Virus record (IMG/VR): IMGVR_UViG_3300008110_000144
Coordinates: 1-39,202 of that record
Direction: 5' to 3' (one strand)
Length of the DNA: 39,202 nt
Source of the DNA: a virus
Position 1 is the first letter of the stretch. The number at the start of each line of letters is the position of its first letter. Shown here piece by piece: positions 22,484 to 31,896 of this stretch. The notes under the pieces are model-generated. The model was not told where the DNA came from, searched no databases, and was given only the letters and a program-made list of their open reading frames with translations. A program made the position numbers and the translations under genes.

Positions 22484-24696
22484 TAGATATTTACCTCGTA
22501 AGTTATATTTTTAATATTCATGGCTTGTGGCTCTTCTTGTATAATCGAATATTTTCTATCATAACCCCAATCGCCTGCAACACTTATTAATTTTACTCCA
22601 TCTTTAAAAGTCGGGGCTTCATTCATATTGTCGTTTAAATCTCTTGAAATTATTGGCAATGTTTTTCCATCAATTACAATAGAACCCGCCCTTGATGTAA
22701 AAAACTTTATAGCTAATTCAGTAATTCGCAACTGTTTATTTTGTTGTGATCCGATTGTTTGTAATAATTTTTTACTTTCGATTGGATAAGTAGTAAAAGT
22801 TGATTTATATTTTAATCCAACATGAATTATTGAGGCAAAATTTTCAAGTGTAATTTTACCTTCTGCATTTACAGTTTTACTTTTAGGGTCAGTTGCTCCA
22901 TCGCCGTTAGCTTCTACACTTGCCCCAATTAAATGAGTCAGCCCGCTTACTTCTTGAATTGCAATTGCCCAATTATTGGCGGTCAAGGAATTTGTGCTAA
23001 AATCTCTAATTATTGTTATAGAGACTTGAGTTGAGGAAGTATAGGCGGTAATTTTAGCTTTACCCGTGCCGTTTAAATTTCTTATTTCTTTACCAACACT
23101 TGAAGCGGAAAATATTGCACTGCCTGCGGTTGCTATACCACTTCCAATAGTTAAAGTTGTGTTTTGTGTTCCATTGTAAGTCAAGCAAGAATCAACATAG
23201 ATATAATTTAAGTTGTCATAACTAAAATTAGGCTCTAAAACTTCAATAAATCGTTTTACGGTGCCGTTAATTGTCCTTTTAACTAAAACATAAACTTCGT
23301 CATATTCTTTGCTTGATGGGATAATTGCTAAATCCTCGACAATTCCATTTGTTGTGAATCTAGTCCAGCAATTAACTTCTTGGTCGCTTTCAAAAACAAA
23401 TTTTGCAACTTGCCCGTCTTCACGGATAGCCCAAATTGTTGAAACTGGATTTTGTTGGTAATCAAATCTTTTTAAACCCGTTCCCGTGATATGATTACTT
23501 CTAATTGAAACATCTTGAGCTTTAAATTTTGCTTCGGTATTTGTATAATTTATTGCCCTTACTTTTTGTTTTCCTCTTTGCAAATAAAAAGGCGTAGAGT
23601 CGCAATAAACAGGGTCAACCCATTCAGAACCAAAAGCAATTTGTCTTTTTAAATCAATGTCAGTATTTGACATACCAGCAGAATTATTCGATGGTTTTGC
23701 TCGCCAAATACTATCACTACAGCCAATAAATAATACTTCATCGCTAAATAACCATAAAATAGAATCATTTGTTGAGCTGGCAATTGTTCTATTAAAGCTA
23801 TCATCAGCGGTTTGACTTGTATAATCTATATCAAAATTTTCGTAGTCAGCGGATTTACTAAACCATATTTTTTGAGTTTCATTGATTGAACCAGCTAAAA
23901 CAAGTCTTTGTTCGTGAAAAGATATTGCTCTTGGAAAGCTTCTATTTAATCCAAATTCTCCTTCGGACCAAGTGTATACATTTTTATTTACCATTCCCGA
24001 TACAATAATATTTTGCGATACATAGCTTACAGAAGTTGAAGAAGCAAAGGCTGTAATTTTAAGATAAGCGTAATTAGTTCCATCTCTAACAAGCCATAAG
24101 CTACCAACATGATTTGCGGTAAATGGAGTGTGTCCACTTGCGGTCAGCGTGCCTGTTGTTCCTATTGCACCATGAGTGCTTATTGCAACTGTTCTAGTTT
24201 GTAAAATATTTTCTTTTTGATATGGTCCAGCAATTAAATCAAATGTATTAAAAGTCCAATCAGAATTGCTAAATCGAATTAATTTATAAAATCCTTTCAA
24301 TGGGTGCACTATCCAAATAACATCATCTTTTTGCACATAACGAATATAATCTAAATCGCTTTCGGTAAAACTATTTGCTATTTCATAAGCACTTCCACCG
24401 CTTAGAACTAAGGCTTGTTGTGAATAAAATCTAAAATAACCAGCTCCTAATTCTATAATCAAAACTTGGTCAACATTATACTTAAATCTAATAATTCTAG
24501 TTTTTTTGGTTGAGTCTTTAACTTCGTTTACAAATCTAGTGCCTTTTCTTCTAAATAACCAGCCTTGAGGGTGAATATCGAAATTTTCAACAATAGAACC
24601 ACCATTAAAAAAAGGCTCAAAATCAACTAAGCCGTCAATAGTAGGCGATAGCTCGCCAGCATTAAATCGTGTTTGTATTTCATTAACACTAGCCAT
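22483..24696 (-). CDS. tail tubular protein B (T7 gp12-like nozzle)
   Basis: 737 aa, close to the 794 aa of T7 gp12. The N-terminus has the family pattern FNAGELSPTIDGLVDFEPF, then NFDIHPQGWLFRRKGTRFV. The rest is beta-rich with repeated Thr/Ser segments. It forms the tail nozzle beneath the gp11-like ring. It overlaps the tubular A gene by 8 nt. Confidence 0.88.
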   Translation of the reverse strand: MASVNEIQTRFNAGELSPTIDGLVDFEPFFNGGSIVENFDIHPQGWLFRRKGTRFVNEVKDSTKKTRIIRFKYNVDQVLIIELGAGYFRFYSQQALVLSGGSAYEIANSFTESDLDYIRYVQKDDVIWIVHPLKGFYKLIRFSNSDWTFNTFDLIAGPYQKENILQTRTVAISTHGAIGTTGTLTASGHTPFTANHVGSLWLVRDGTNYAYLKITAFASSTSVSYVSQNIIVSGMVNKNVYTWSEGEFGLNRSFPRAISFHEQRLVLAGSINETQKIWFSKSADYENFDIDYTSQTADDSFNRTIASSTNDSILWLFSDEVLFIGCSDSIWRAKPSNNSAGMSNTDIDLKRQIAFGSEWVDPVYCDSTPFYLQRGKQKVRAINYTNTEAKFKAQDVSIRSNHITGTGLKRFDYQQNPVSTIWAIREDGQVAKFVFESDQEVNCWTRFTTNGIVEDLAIIPSSKEYDEVYVLVKRTINGTVKRFIEVLEPNFSYDNLNYIYVDSCLTYNGTQNTTLTIGSGIATAGSAIFSASSVGKEIRNLNGTGKAKITAYTSSTQVSITIIRDFSTNSLTANNWAIAIQEVSGLTHLIGASVEANGDGATDPKSKTVNAEGKITLENFASIIHVGLKYKSTFTTYPIESKKLLQTIGSQQNKQLRITELAIKFFTSRAGSIVIDGKTLPIISRDLNDNMNEAPTFKDGVKLISVAGDWGYDRKYSIIQEEPQAMNIKNITYEVNI

Positions 24697-25258
24697 TTTG
24701 TCTTATATCAATCCATTCGTTAGATGTTAAAGGTGTTTCGTTTCTTATTGCTTTAAATTGTGTCATAGCTTGATACAAAGCATTTTCGTATTCTGATAAT
24801 AATGTTTTTTCTCGACTGTCCGAGCCAGTCAAATTATAACATATTTTTGTAGCAAGCAATAATACAAAAGCATTTTTAAAACCCATAGTATATTCGCTAG
24901 GGTCAGTAATTCTAGCAACATAAGTGATATTTAAAGCACTTGCATTTGTTAATATATATTTTCCTTCTATTGTGTAATCTGGGTCATTTTCAATAGATAT
25001 TAATTTTAAATATTCGGGGTTAGTTGGTAATGCAAATTTATAACTCCACTGATAAAGCGGTGTTTCGGTAAGCTTGTTTAAGGCTTGCCTACGCACCGCA
25101 AAACTCCATTCGGCTTCGTTCAAAATCTGATTTAATGCAAAATCATAAGCAAGTTTTAAGTCAGTAGCTTGTTGGCTTGGGTCAGTGTCAATATCTTGAA
25201 CACGACTTTTACCTAACTTTAACAATGCAAGATTACATAATTCAGTTTTTGAAGTCAT
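24689..25258 (-). CDS. tail tubular protein A (T7 gp11-like)
   Basis: 189 aa, normal length. The N-terminus shows LCNLALLKLGKSRVQDIDTD and LAYDFALNQILNEAEWSFA, the usual start of this family. It forms the ring between portal and nozzle. Translationally coupled at both ends by short overlaps. Confidence 0.88.
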   Translation of the reverse strand: MTSKTELCNLALLKLGKSRVQDIDTDPSQQATDLKLAYDFALNQILNEAEWSFAVRRQALNKLTETPLYQWSYKFALPTNPEYLKLISIENDPDYTIEGKYILTNASALNITYVARITDPSEYTMGFKNAFVLLLATKICYNLTGSDSREKTLLSEYENALYQAMTQFKAIRNETPLTSNEWIDIRQNG

Positions 25259-25722
25259 TACAATATAGAATATTCAATTAAAATTCTAATATCTCCGACA
25301 GAAGCGCCAGCGGTATTAAGAGTAAGAGCAGTTTGCATAAGTTTTTTTGGATCAGCTGTTAAGCCTGCAATTTCATAAATTGGTTTATGTTTGTTTTCGA
25401 TAGCAGGTTTAATGTAAGCGTCAACTCCTTTTGATGCAGTTGCTAAACTTTGTCCATCTAGTAAACAATCTTTAACAATTACCGCTGCACCAGCTGAAAC
25501 GGTTTCATAAAAACCTAAGTCAACATCAGTTGCACTAGTAATAGCATCAAAATCTAAGTCAATGCGATGAATAACTGCATTGCTTGGAAGTGGATCGCCT
25601 AAATAAAATACTGAGCCGTTGCCGTCAGCAGCTTCTTTTGCAATAGTATCGACAATAATTCGACTTTTAGCTCCGTTGAGCTGAAAGTTATTTTTGTCAA
25701 GAGTTCCTGTTTTATTAGCCAT
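25258..25722 (-). CDS. head-associated structural protein, 154 aa
   Basis: Beta-rich, Ala/Thr-rich protein without cysteine clusters or membrane spans. GSVFYLGDPLPSNAVIHRID and VDLGFYE are recurrent patterns in small phage head proteins encoded between capsid and tail genes. It may be a decoration or stabilising protein. The single-base stop/start overlap with tail tubular A suggests stoichiometric co-expression. Confidence 0.6.
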   Translation of the reverse strand: MANKTGTLDKNNFQLNGAKSRIIVDTIAKEAADGNGSVFYLGDPLPSNAVIHRIDLDFDAITSATDVDLGFYETVSAGAAVIVKDCLLDGQSLATASKGVDAYIKPAIENKHKPIYEIAGLTADPKKLMQTALTLNTAGASVGDIRILIEYSIL

Positions 25723-25747
25723 AAAATATTATATATTAAAATTAAAA

Positions 25748-26653
25748 TTAAGAAGTTGGTAAATCAGTTGTTAAGCAATCAATAGCTACAACCAATTTTT
25801 CTTCCATACGAGTTGCTCCATAAGAAGCAGAAGCTGATAATTGAATGTTTTGTTTTTGAACATTTTTCTCAGCAATAGTTGTAATATCTTTATGTTTAGC
25901 AAAAAGACCAGCTTTTTTAACATAAAGAAATGCTCTTTTAGTATCTGAAGCAGCTCCAGCAGGAAGATAAGAAGGATTAAATCTTAAAAATTTAATACCA
26001 TAAAACTCTTCAGCTTTAGCATATTTCATTTCAGCATTTGCACTAAGTTTATAATCTTTGTTAATAAATTCAGTTTGACCCAATAAATATCTATAAGAAG
26101 CTGTTGATAACACGCAATAAACTTCTTCAGTTGCTAAATCAACATCATTGTCTTCAAAGATTTTAATTGCATCTTTAAGTTTTTTAGTTGTTAAATCTTT
26201 TGAACCGTGAGCAATTAATTGATTAGCAGTATCAAAAGGCACATCGGTTAAAGTTCCTGATTTATCTACAGATTTAGAAGCACCAAGTAAACTATTAATA
26301 ATAATTTGGTCTTTTTTTCTGTTAGCAGCTTTAACAAAATTAGCTAATTGTGCAGATTGAGGATTTACCATTTGTCTTTGCAAATCTTGCGGGTCAATAT
26401 AATCCATACCTTCGTAATCAACGCAAGTGATAGAGCGTCTAGAAAATTCAGTAGGTGTGTATTGAACATCAGAATGTCTTCCTTGTCTAACTAACAATTC
26501 AACGCTTCCAATTCTGTCAAAATATTCAAAATTGGTGTTCATTGTAGTATTATCAAGGGTACTTTCAAGAAGAGAAGTAGTTTTTTGGGTAAGCTCGCGT
26601 AAATTAGTATTAAACGCAATTGTTGCTGCCAAAAGATCGGCTGTTTGAGTCAT
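25748..26653 (-). CDS. major capsid protein
   Basis: 301 aa, an HK97-fold capsid of the short-tailed phage type. Characteristic segments are GRHSDVQYTPTEFSRRSITC (about 58-77), VDYEGMDYIDPQDL and KAGLFAKHKDITTIAEKN, with a C-terminal ASYGATRMEEKLVVAIDC. It follows the scaffold gene (with two small genes between) and precedes the head-tail genes. It has its own predicted promoter and a 118-nt leader, consistent with high expression. Confidence 0.9.
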   Translation of the reverse strand: MTQTADLLAATIAFNTNLRELTQKTTSLLESTLDNTTMNTNFEYFDRIGSVELLVRQGRHSDVQYTPTEFSRRSITCVDYEGMDYIDPQDLQRQMVNPQSAQLANFVKAANRKKDQIIINSLLGASKSVDKSGTLTDVPFDTANQLIAHGSKDLTTKKLKDAIKIFEDNDVDLATEEVYCVLSTASYRYLLGQTEFINKDYKLSANAEMKYAKAEEFYGIKFLRFNPSYLPAGAASDTKRAFLYVKKAGLFAKHKDITTIAEKNVQKQNIQLSASASYGATRMEEKLVVAIDCLTTDLPTS

Positions 26654-26771
26654 AAAATAAATATTTGAATTAAAAAATAATAAAAATCGGGGATAATTCC
26701 CTCCTAATTGCTACCCTTAATTTCAAAGACTTATATATAAGCTCCCTTTTACTTTACATCGGACAATGTTA
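26654..26771 (-). promoter_or_regulatory. untranslated leader of the capsid mRNA
   Basis: On the - strand the leader contains ACAT/ATGT, the perfect palindrome CTTATATATAAG (26730-26741), an AGGAGG with no start codon nearby (about 50 nt before the capsid ATG), and a short GGG/CCC hairpin (26690-26692/26699-26701) followed by a T-rich run. It could act as a stabilising or standby element, or a weak attenuator. Confidence 0.5.
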
Positions 26772-26777
26772 AACTAT

Positions 26778-26805
26778 AAAATACAAAAGTAAAATTATAA
26801 GTCAA
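26778..26805 (-). promoter_or_regulatory. sigma70-like promoter for the capsid gene
   Basis: On the - strand, TTGACT (26800-26805), 16-nt spacer, TATTTT (26778-26783). It overlaps the end of the upstream 97-aa gene. Confidence 0.65.
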
Positions 26806-27088
26806 CAAAAAAATTTAATTTAGTTTTAAAAGTAATAATCTTTTTTTCTTTATCGCAATTTTCAAAGACTGAAAAATCCGCATGGGCATAAACTTTATTT
26901 TTATCTATATTGACTATTTTTTTTATAACTCTTTCTATAGCGCCGTTTATTTTATCAGTTATTTTATTACAATTTGAATATTCTTGATGCAAATTTTCAA
27001 AATCTTTTGTTTCTATTTCAAAAGAATTAATATTTTTGTTTTTGGCAAGATTTTGGAAATCTGCTATTGATGGAATAAAAATTAACAT
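26795..27088 (-). CDS. hypothetical protein, 97 aa
   Basis: Small soluble Lys/Asn/Ile-rich protein with no recognised motif, between scaffold and capsid genes, where T7-like phages usually have none. It overlaps the 111-aa gene by 7 nt. Its stop region overlaps the capsid promoter. Confidence 0.65.
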   Translation of the reverse strand: MLIFIPSIADFQNLAKNKNINSFEIETKDFENLHQEYSNCNKITDKINGAIERVIKKIVNIDKNKVYAHADFSVFENCDKEKKIITFKTKLNFFVDL

Positions 27089-27417
27089 TTAGTTTTAAGT
27101 ATTTTTAATTTATGTTCTGCTTTTTCCAATTCTTGTAAATAATAATTATTAGATATGTTTAACTTACAATTAAGTTTTGCAATTTTAACTGACAATTTAG
27201 CTTCTTCTATTTCGTGTTGAGAATCATTAACAAATCTTGCTCCCTTTAAAATTTGTTCTTTATTTTTAAAAACAGCATTGCTAAGACTATATTTGTTTTG
27301 TTGTAATAATTCAAAAAAAGAAAAATTTTTTAAATCTTTTTTATTAAATATACAAGCTTTAGCATTAAGATAATCATTATCAACAATTATCCCTAAATTA
27401 TCATTTATTGCAAGCAT
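27082..27417 (-). CDS. hypothetical protein, 111 aa
   Basis: Soluble protein with a Lys/Glu/Leu-rich helical C-terminal half (LNISNNYYLQELEKAEHKLK). No recognised family. Inserted, with the 97-aa gene, between scaffold and capsid, so a head-assembly role or an accessory insertion are both possible. Confidence 0.65.
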   Translation of the reverse strand: MLAINDNLGIIVDNDYLNAKACIFNKKDLKNFSFFELLQQNKYSLSNAVFKNKEQILKGARFVNDSQHEIEEAKLSVKIAKLNCKLNISNNYYLQELEKAEHKLKILKTKC

Positions 27418-27420
27418 TTA

Positions 27421-28236
27421 TTATAAATATGGTTTTTTTAACATTTCAAAAATTTCATTAACCGCTTTTGTGTCTCCTCTATGATAAGGGTGAGTTTTAT
27501 CTTTTAAAATATCATTGAAAGTTTCCTCGGGTGATTTTGCTACAATTGGCTTTAAATTATTACCAATCGAACCTTCGCTAACTTTAGAAGCTACTTTATC
27601 CATAATTTTAGATAAAAGCACTTTTTGATCTAGTGGTAATTTATGAATATTTTCCATTTCGTCGGGAGAAACATAATTCATTAGAGTTTTTTCGGCAATA
27701 TCTGCTCTTCTTTCGTAGTCAAAACCCCATTCTTTTTTAATATTTTCCAATGATTGCTTGTTTGCTTCGTAAGCTTGTCTTTCTAATTCAATTTCTTGCG
27801 TTCTATCGGCTTCAAAAATGCTATTAAGAAATTGTTGGGCTACTTCTGGCTTAATTCCAAGTTCTAAAGCTTTGGTTTTAGCTGTATTAACGATATTATC
27901 TTCAATAGAATAGCCTTCGGGTAGATTAATTTGATAATCTTCTGCTTTAAAAGATGCTGGCTCACTCACTTGTGCTTTTAATTCTGCCTCTACAACATCA
28001 CGAGCTTTGCCAAAATGTTTATTTTTATGGTAATAATCCTTAGCAATTGCGGATAAATCTTTAGGAAAGTTTTTTGATAACCTTTCATAATCCGCATCTT
28101 TTCTAATATCCTCAGGAAAAAATGAATTAAAATCAAAACTTGGCGTTGTTGGTGCCGTATTTTGAGAAATATTAGTTTCATTAACTGGGGTTGCTTGTGT
28201 TGGTGCGGTTGGTGCGACTTGATTTTCTATTGTCAT
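27421..28236 (-). CDS. capsid scaffolding protein
   Basis: 271 aa, with a Pro/Thr/Ala-rich disordered N-terminus (about 1-35), a helical acidic middle (PEVAQQFLNSIFEADRTQEI, then a charged coiled coil) and a C-terminal helix-turn region (HPYHRGDTKAVNEIFEMLKK). This composition and the position between portal and capsid fit the scaffold that templates procapsid assembly. Confidence 0.82.
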   Translation of the reverse strand: MTIENQVAPTAPTQATPVNETNISQNTAPTTPSFDFNSFFPEDIRKDADYERLSKNFPKDLSAIAKDYYHKNKHFGKARDVVEAELKAQVSEPASFKAEDYQINLPEGYSIEDNIVNTAKTKALELGIKPEVAQQFLNSIFEADRTQEIELERQAYEANKQSLENIKKEWGFDYERRADIAEKTLMNYVSPDEMENIHKLPLDQKVLLSKIMDKVASKVSEGSIGNNLKPIVAKSPEETFNDILKDKTHPYHRGDTKAVNEIFEMLKKPYL

Positions 28237-28243
28237 ATTTTTT

Positions 28244-28489
28244 TTATTTGTTAATAGTGTTTAAATCTAAGAAATCATCAATATATTGAAATGCTAATCT
28301 CATTCCCACTTGTATATGTGAGGATAAAACATCATCGCTAGTATATTCTCTAGAAATCAATTCAGGATTAATAACTAAAGCGTTTCTTAAATCTTTGTAA
28401 ACTACTAAACCATCTGCCGTGCCAAATACATTATTAAAAATTTGCTTTCTTTCTAAAAGCTTTTCTTGTAATTTTTTTTCTAACTCCAT
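28244..28489 (-). CDS. hypothetical protein, 81 aa, in head module
   Basis: Charged N-terminal helix (LEKKLQEKLLERKQIFNNVF) followed by a compact alpha/beta segment (GTADGLVVYKDLRNAL). The start overlaps the portal stop by one base. Likely a minor head assembly protein; family not recognised. Confidence 0.65.
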   Translation of the reverse strand: MELEKKLQEKLLERKQIFNNVFGTADGLVVYKDLRNALVINPELISREYTSDDVLSSHIQVGMRLAFQYIDDFLDLNTINK

Positions 28490-30174
28490 TAAACTCCCGC
28501 TTGTTTCATTGTTGCTAATGTATTTGCCTCAGTGTTGGCATCAATCATTTCTTGTTGTTGCGCCATTTGTTGCTGTCTTGCTTGTCGCTCTTCATCAACT
28601 CTACTAGCATCTTTAATTAATTTAGGGTCAATTTGTAAAATATCCGCTTTGTATCGGGCTATTTCATCAAAATCTATTGTGTCTAAAATTGAAGGGTTGG
28701 CTTGTGCTAAATTCATAACTGACATTAAGAAAACATCAACCGAGTTATTTTTGCCTAATTGATTGGCTTGATTAACTGGATTGATAAACTCGATTTTCAT
28801 TTTAGGAAAAGTTTTTTTCCCTGTAATTTCGTCAGTTGTTCCCATCATTTTATCGGGCATCTTAGGAAATGGAGCATCGGGTAATAATGTAAAATTTCCA
28901 TCTTGAGCGTAAGATAATTTAAAAAGAATATCATAAACTCTATCAAGGATTGCTTCAAGATATTGTTGTAATGATGAGGCTAAACTTCCCATAATTCTAT
29001 AGCTTTCAGCTCTTAACTCTAATATTTGCGTTGCGGTGGCTCTTGGGTCGTCTAAAACTGATAATTTATCTAAGAAAAATATTTTTCTAATTGATTCTTG
29101 CTTTTGCGTTATCAATTCAACTGCTGGATTAATTCCTTTGCTATCGTTTATTGGCTCTACTGCTCTACCATTGCCGACAGGTGATTTAACCATATTTAAG
29201 GCTCTAGGTTGCAAGTTCAATTGTTTTTCAAATTGAGCATTAACGATAAGAGGGGGATTTAATATTTTTTGTATTGATTCAAAGTAATCATACCACATAC
29301 GATTCAAACTTCTTGCATCAGCTAGGGCATACATTGCTTGACCCGTTCCGTAAACTTCGCCCGTGCCTTTTGCTCCCCTTCCGACAGGAACAGGAAAACT
29401 ATTAAAGCCAGTTTCAGCAATAATTTTGCCATGTGTTGGATCTAACCAAATACCTTGAAATGGCATATTTATAGCGTCAATTTTGCTTGCGTCCCTTTCA
29501 GTTCGTGGCATTATGTATAATCTAATATCAAAACTAGTGTTAGGCTTCTCAATTGAAGCTTTTTTTATTTTCTCATCAATGTTGCCTTTCTGTTTATTAT
29601 CATTGCCAGCAAACTTATTTACAATATCTTTAGCGGTCATTTTCATTAATAAAATGCAAGTGTCAACTTTGCCCTCGTCATTTTCAGTAATTAAAATGTT
29701 TTTAATGTGAATTGCTTTAAAGTTGATTAGCGATGATTTTCCCTCTTCAATCTTCATTGCGATTGTTCCAAATGTAGCAAAGTCTTTTAGATTTTCATGA
29801 TGGGCATCTTCAAAATTGCCTTTAGTGTCATAGAGAACATTCCACATCTTATCAGCTACAGCTTTAAGATATTCTAAAACTTTATCATCGGTTTTTAACT
29901 CTTCATCTTCAATTTTTATTGTAAACCATGGGGTTGCTTTGTTTGTAAGAGTCCCGTTGAGAATTGATGCAAAGTTTTCTAATGCAATAACCATAGTTGA
30001 ATCATTAGCAACAAATAAATCTTTTTTATCACCTTGAGTCTTTTCGCTTGTTATATCAGTTTTAATTGGTCGAAAATACTTTGCGGTATCTTGCCAGTTA
30101 GTTTCGTAGTTTTTGCGAGTTAATTGCAAATCACCATAAAGATTGTTAAGCTCTTCAATTCTTTTATCAGCCAT
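28489..30174 (-). CDS. portal (head-to-tail connector) protein
   Basis: 561 aa, within the usual size for T7-like portals. Distinctive blocks: RPIKTDITSEKTQGDKKDLF near the N-terminus, NGTLTNKATPWFTIKIEDEE, GEVYGTGQAMYALADARSLN and NRMWYDYFESIQKILNPPLI, and a Gln/Ala-rich C-terminal tail. It forms the dodecameric ring for packaging and ejection. Located after the terminases and a 126-aa gene. Confidence 0.9.
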   Translation of the reverse strand: MADKRIEELNNLYGDLQLTRKNYETNWQDTAKYFRPIKTDITSEKTQGDKKDLFVANDSTMVIALENFASILNGTLTNKATPWFTIKIEDEELKTDDKVLEYLKAVADKMWNVLYDTKGNFEDAHHENLKDFATFGTIAMKIEEGKSSLINFKAIHIKNILITENDEGKVDTCILLMKMTAKDIVNKFAGNDNKQKGNIDEKIKKASIEKPNTSFDIRLYIMPRTERDASKIDAINMPFQGIWLDPTHGKIIAETGFNSFPVPVGRGAKGTGEVYGTGQAMYALADARSLNRMWYDYFESIQKILNPPLIVNAQFEKQLNLQPRALNMVKSPVGNGRAVEPINDSKGINPAVELITQKQESIRKIFFLDKLSVLDDPRATATQILELRAESYRIMGSLASSLQQYLEAILDRVYDILFKLSYAQDGNFTLLPDAPFPKMPDKMMGTTDEITGKKTFPKMKIEFINPVNQANQLGKNNSVDVFLMSVMNLAQANPSILDTIDFDEIARYKADILQIDPKLIKDASRVDEERQARQQQMAQQQEMIDANTEANTLATMKQAGV

Positions 30175-30175
30175 T

Positions 30176-30556
30176 TTAAATACCTAATAGTTTTTTTCGT
30201 TCCATTACGCCTTGCATAGATGAACCCGCAAAAGTTGTTCGTTTCTTCAATTCCTCTTCTTGTGCTTTTAAATCAGCTTCACTGAGTAATTTAAGTCTTG
30301 TTTGTTCCGCAATTTGTGCATTTAATGCACCTGTTTGTTGTGCTTGCTGGTCAGCAATTGCTAGTGCGTTGTTCATGCCAGTTTGCTCTCTGTTAATATC
30401 AGAAAGCCCTTTTGCTCCTGCTATTGCCCCAATAGGACCAGCTCCCGCACCCATTCCTATTGCTACTGCCTTACCAACTGTTTTACTTCCTGTCAAATCT
30501 TGTGCTACTTTTGCGACTCCGCCTACTGCACGCTTAAATTTTTTACCAAGTCCCAT
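30176..30556 (-). CDS. small Gly/Ala-rich virion-module protein, 126 aa
   Basis: Basic N-terminus (MGLGKKFKRAVGGVAKVAQD), a glycine-zipper-like hydrophobic stretch (KAVAIGMGAGAGPIGAIAGA, about 28-47) and a Gln/Leu/Lys coiled coil. The design resembles small internal or membrane-active virion proteins of the gp14 type, but it lies between terminase and portal. Role uncertain. Confidence 0.6.
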   Translation of the reverse strand: MGLGKKFKRAVGGVAKVAQDLTGSKTVGKAVAIGMGAGAGPIGAIAGAKGLSDINREQTGMNNALAIADQQAQQTGALNAQIAEQTRLKLLSEADLKAQEEELKKRTTFAGSSMQGVMERKKLLGI

Positions 30557-30573
30557 AAAATAAATATTAAATG

Positions 30574-31896
30574 TTAATAAGTTATCGGGCTACTTAATGC
30601 AGTATCCCATCGTTGTTTTGTTTGCCCTATGTTCTCACGATAAGAGACGGCTAAATATCTAAAAGCGTCTGCTCCATGCGATGCCCAGTCGTGCTTTGGT
30701 TGCAATTTAAATGTATTATTTTTATTGTCAAACTCTTTTTTGTAATTCTTAATAGTTAATAATCCCCGTCTTGTTGTTGCTTCATTAAAGAAGCATTTTG
30801 GGAGAATAGCCCTAACCGCATCAATACCATCCTCAATTGATAGCTTAGGGGCAATCATAAACCTCAAGCCTAGTTCTAATGCCGTTTCTAGTCTTGATTT
30901 GCCGTTAGTAAATTCTCTTATTTGGATATCATGGGGGGCGTAATGTTGTTCGTAGATATAAGGCTTGTCTTTTACTTCTTTAATGTAAGTATTCATGCCC
31001 CTATTGTTGTCCTCAATGTAATCAATGATTCTAACTTCATTACCTATGAACTGAGCAAACCAAATTGTTGTTGCGTCGCCTACTCCCAAGTCCCAAAAAG
31101 TATAAACGGGCAAAGCTGGATTATAGGGATAATTGCCAATGCGTCCCTGCTTGTCAATATCATCAATGATTTTAGAGTAATAAGCCCCCTCGATTGGGTT
31201 ATTAAATGAACAAAGAAACTCTTGATTGAAGAAATCTAATGTTTTACCTTCGCTTAATATCTCAGCTTTCACCTGCTCTAATTGCTCTTGCGTAAATACT
31301 CCCGTTTCTTCTGCCGTTTTAATCTCACTGTGCCAAACTTCGGGCATCTTTTGAGCCATCTTATAAAGCTCGTAGGCGTGATTTTGCCCTTTTGGCGTAA
31401 AGTTAAACATTGCCCAGCCGTTATTTTCCAAAAGCATTGGTTGAATTGTGCCCCAAGCTCTTGGGTCTTGTTCTGCATATTCCGAGAATACAGCCCCTTT
31501 AATTCCTGCACCCCTTAAACTGTCGGGATTATCCGAGCCTACAATCTGATAAATAGAGCCGTTTTTTAATGTTATCTTAAGTTCTTTCTCATTTTTTTTA
31601 GCAATCAATTCTTGAGGTATGTAATCAATATATTTCCTCCCCTCGCTATTCGTTTCTTGCCAAACTGATTTTGCCCCTTGTGCATAGCTCGGGAATATGT
31701 GCCAATATGTGCCGACAGCTTCGAACATTGCACTGTAGAGAATGCGATTCAATGCTAATAAATCTTTACCAGCGCGACGATGCCAGACGTAAATAGCACG
31801 CTTCTTTTTACTTTCAATCATAGCATCCCAGAGGCCCATTTGATAAGGTCGGGGCTTGTAATTGTGTGGAATTATTATCTCTTGTTTATTTATCAT
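30574..31896 (-). CDS. terL: terminase large subunit
   Basis: 440 aa. ATPase: Walker A-like WHRRAGKD at 38-45 and Walker B AVFSEYAE at 135-142, with FNFTPKGQNHAYELY as the coupling region. Nuclease: D269 in YTFWDLGVGD, D292 in IIDYIEDN, and D403/D410 in KHDWASHGADAFRYLAV. It powers DNA translocation into the head and cuts the concatemer. It overlaps the small subunit by 11 nt. Confidence 0.95.
   Translation of the reverse strand: MINKQEIIIPHNYKPRPYQMGLWDAMIESKKKRAIYVWHRRAGKDLLALNRILYSAMFEAVGTYWHIFPSYAQGAKSVWQETNSEGRKYIDYIPQELIAKKNEKELKITLKNGSIYQIVGSDNPDSLRGAGIKGAVFSEYAEQDPRAWGTIQPMLLENNGWAMFNFTPKGQNHAYELYKMAQKMPEVWHSEIKTAEETGVFTQEQLEQVKAEILSEGKTLDFFNQEFLCSFNNPIEGAYYSKIIDDIDKQGRIGNYPYNPALPVYTFWDLGVGDATTIWFAQFIGNEVRIIDYIEDNNRGMNTYIKEVKDKPYIYEQHYAPHDIQIREFTNGKSRLETALELGLRFMIAPKLSIEDGIDAVRAILPKCFFNEATTRRGLLTIKNYKKEFDNKNNTFKLQPKHDWASHGADAFRYLAVSYRENIGQTKQRWDTALSSPITY

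Noticed and set aside
31278-31518. Frames on both strands within the large terminase gene
   Set aside because: They are fully inside terL, show no domain, and have compositions expected from alternate frames.
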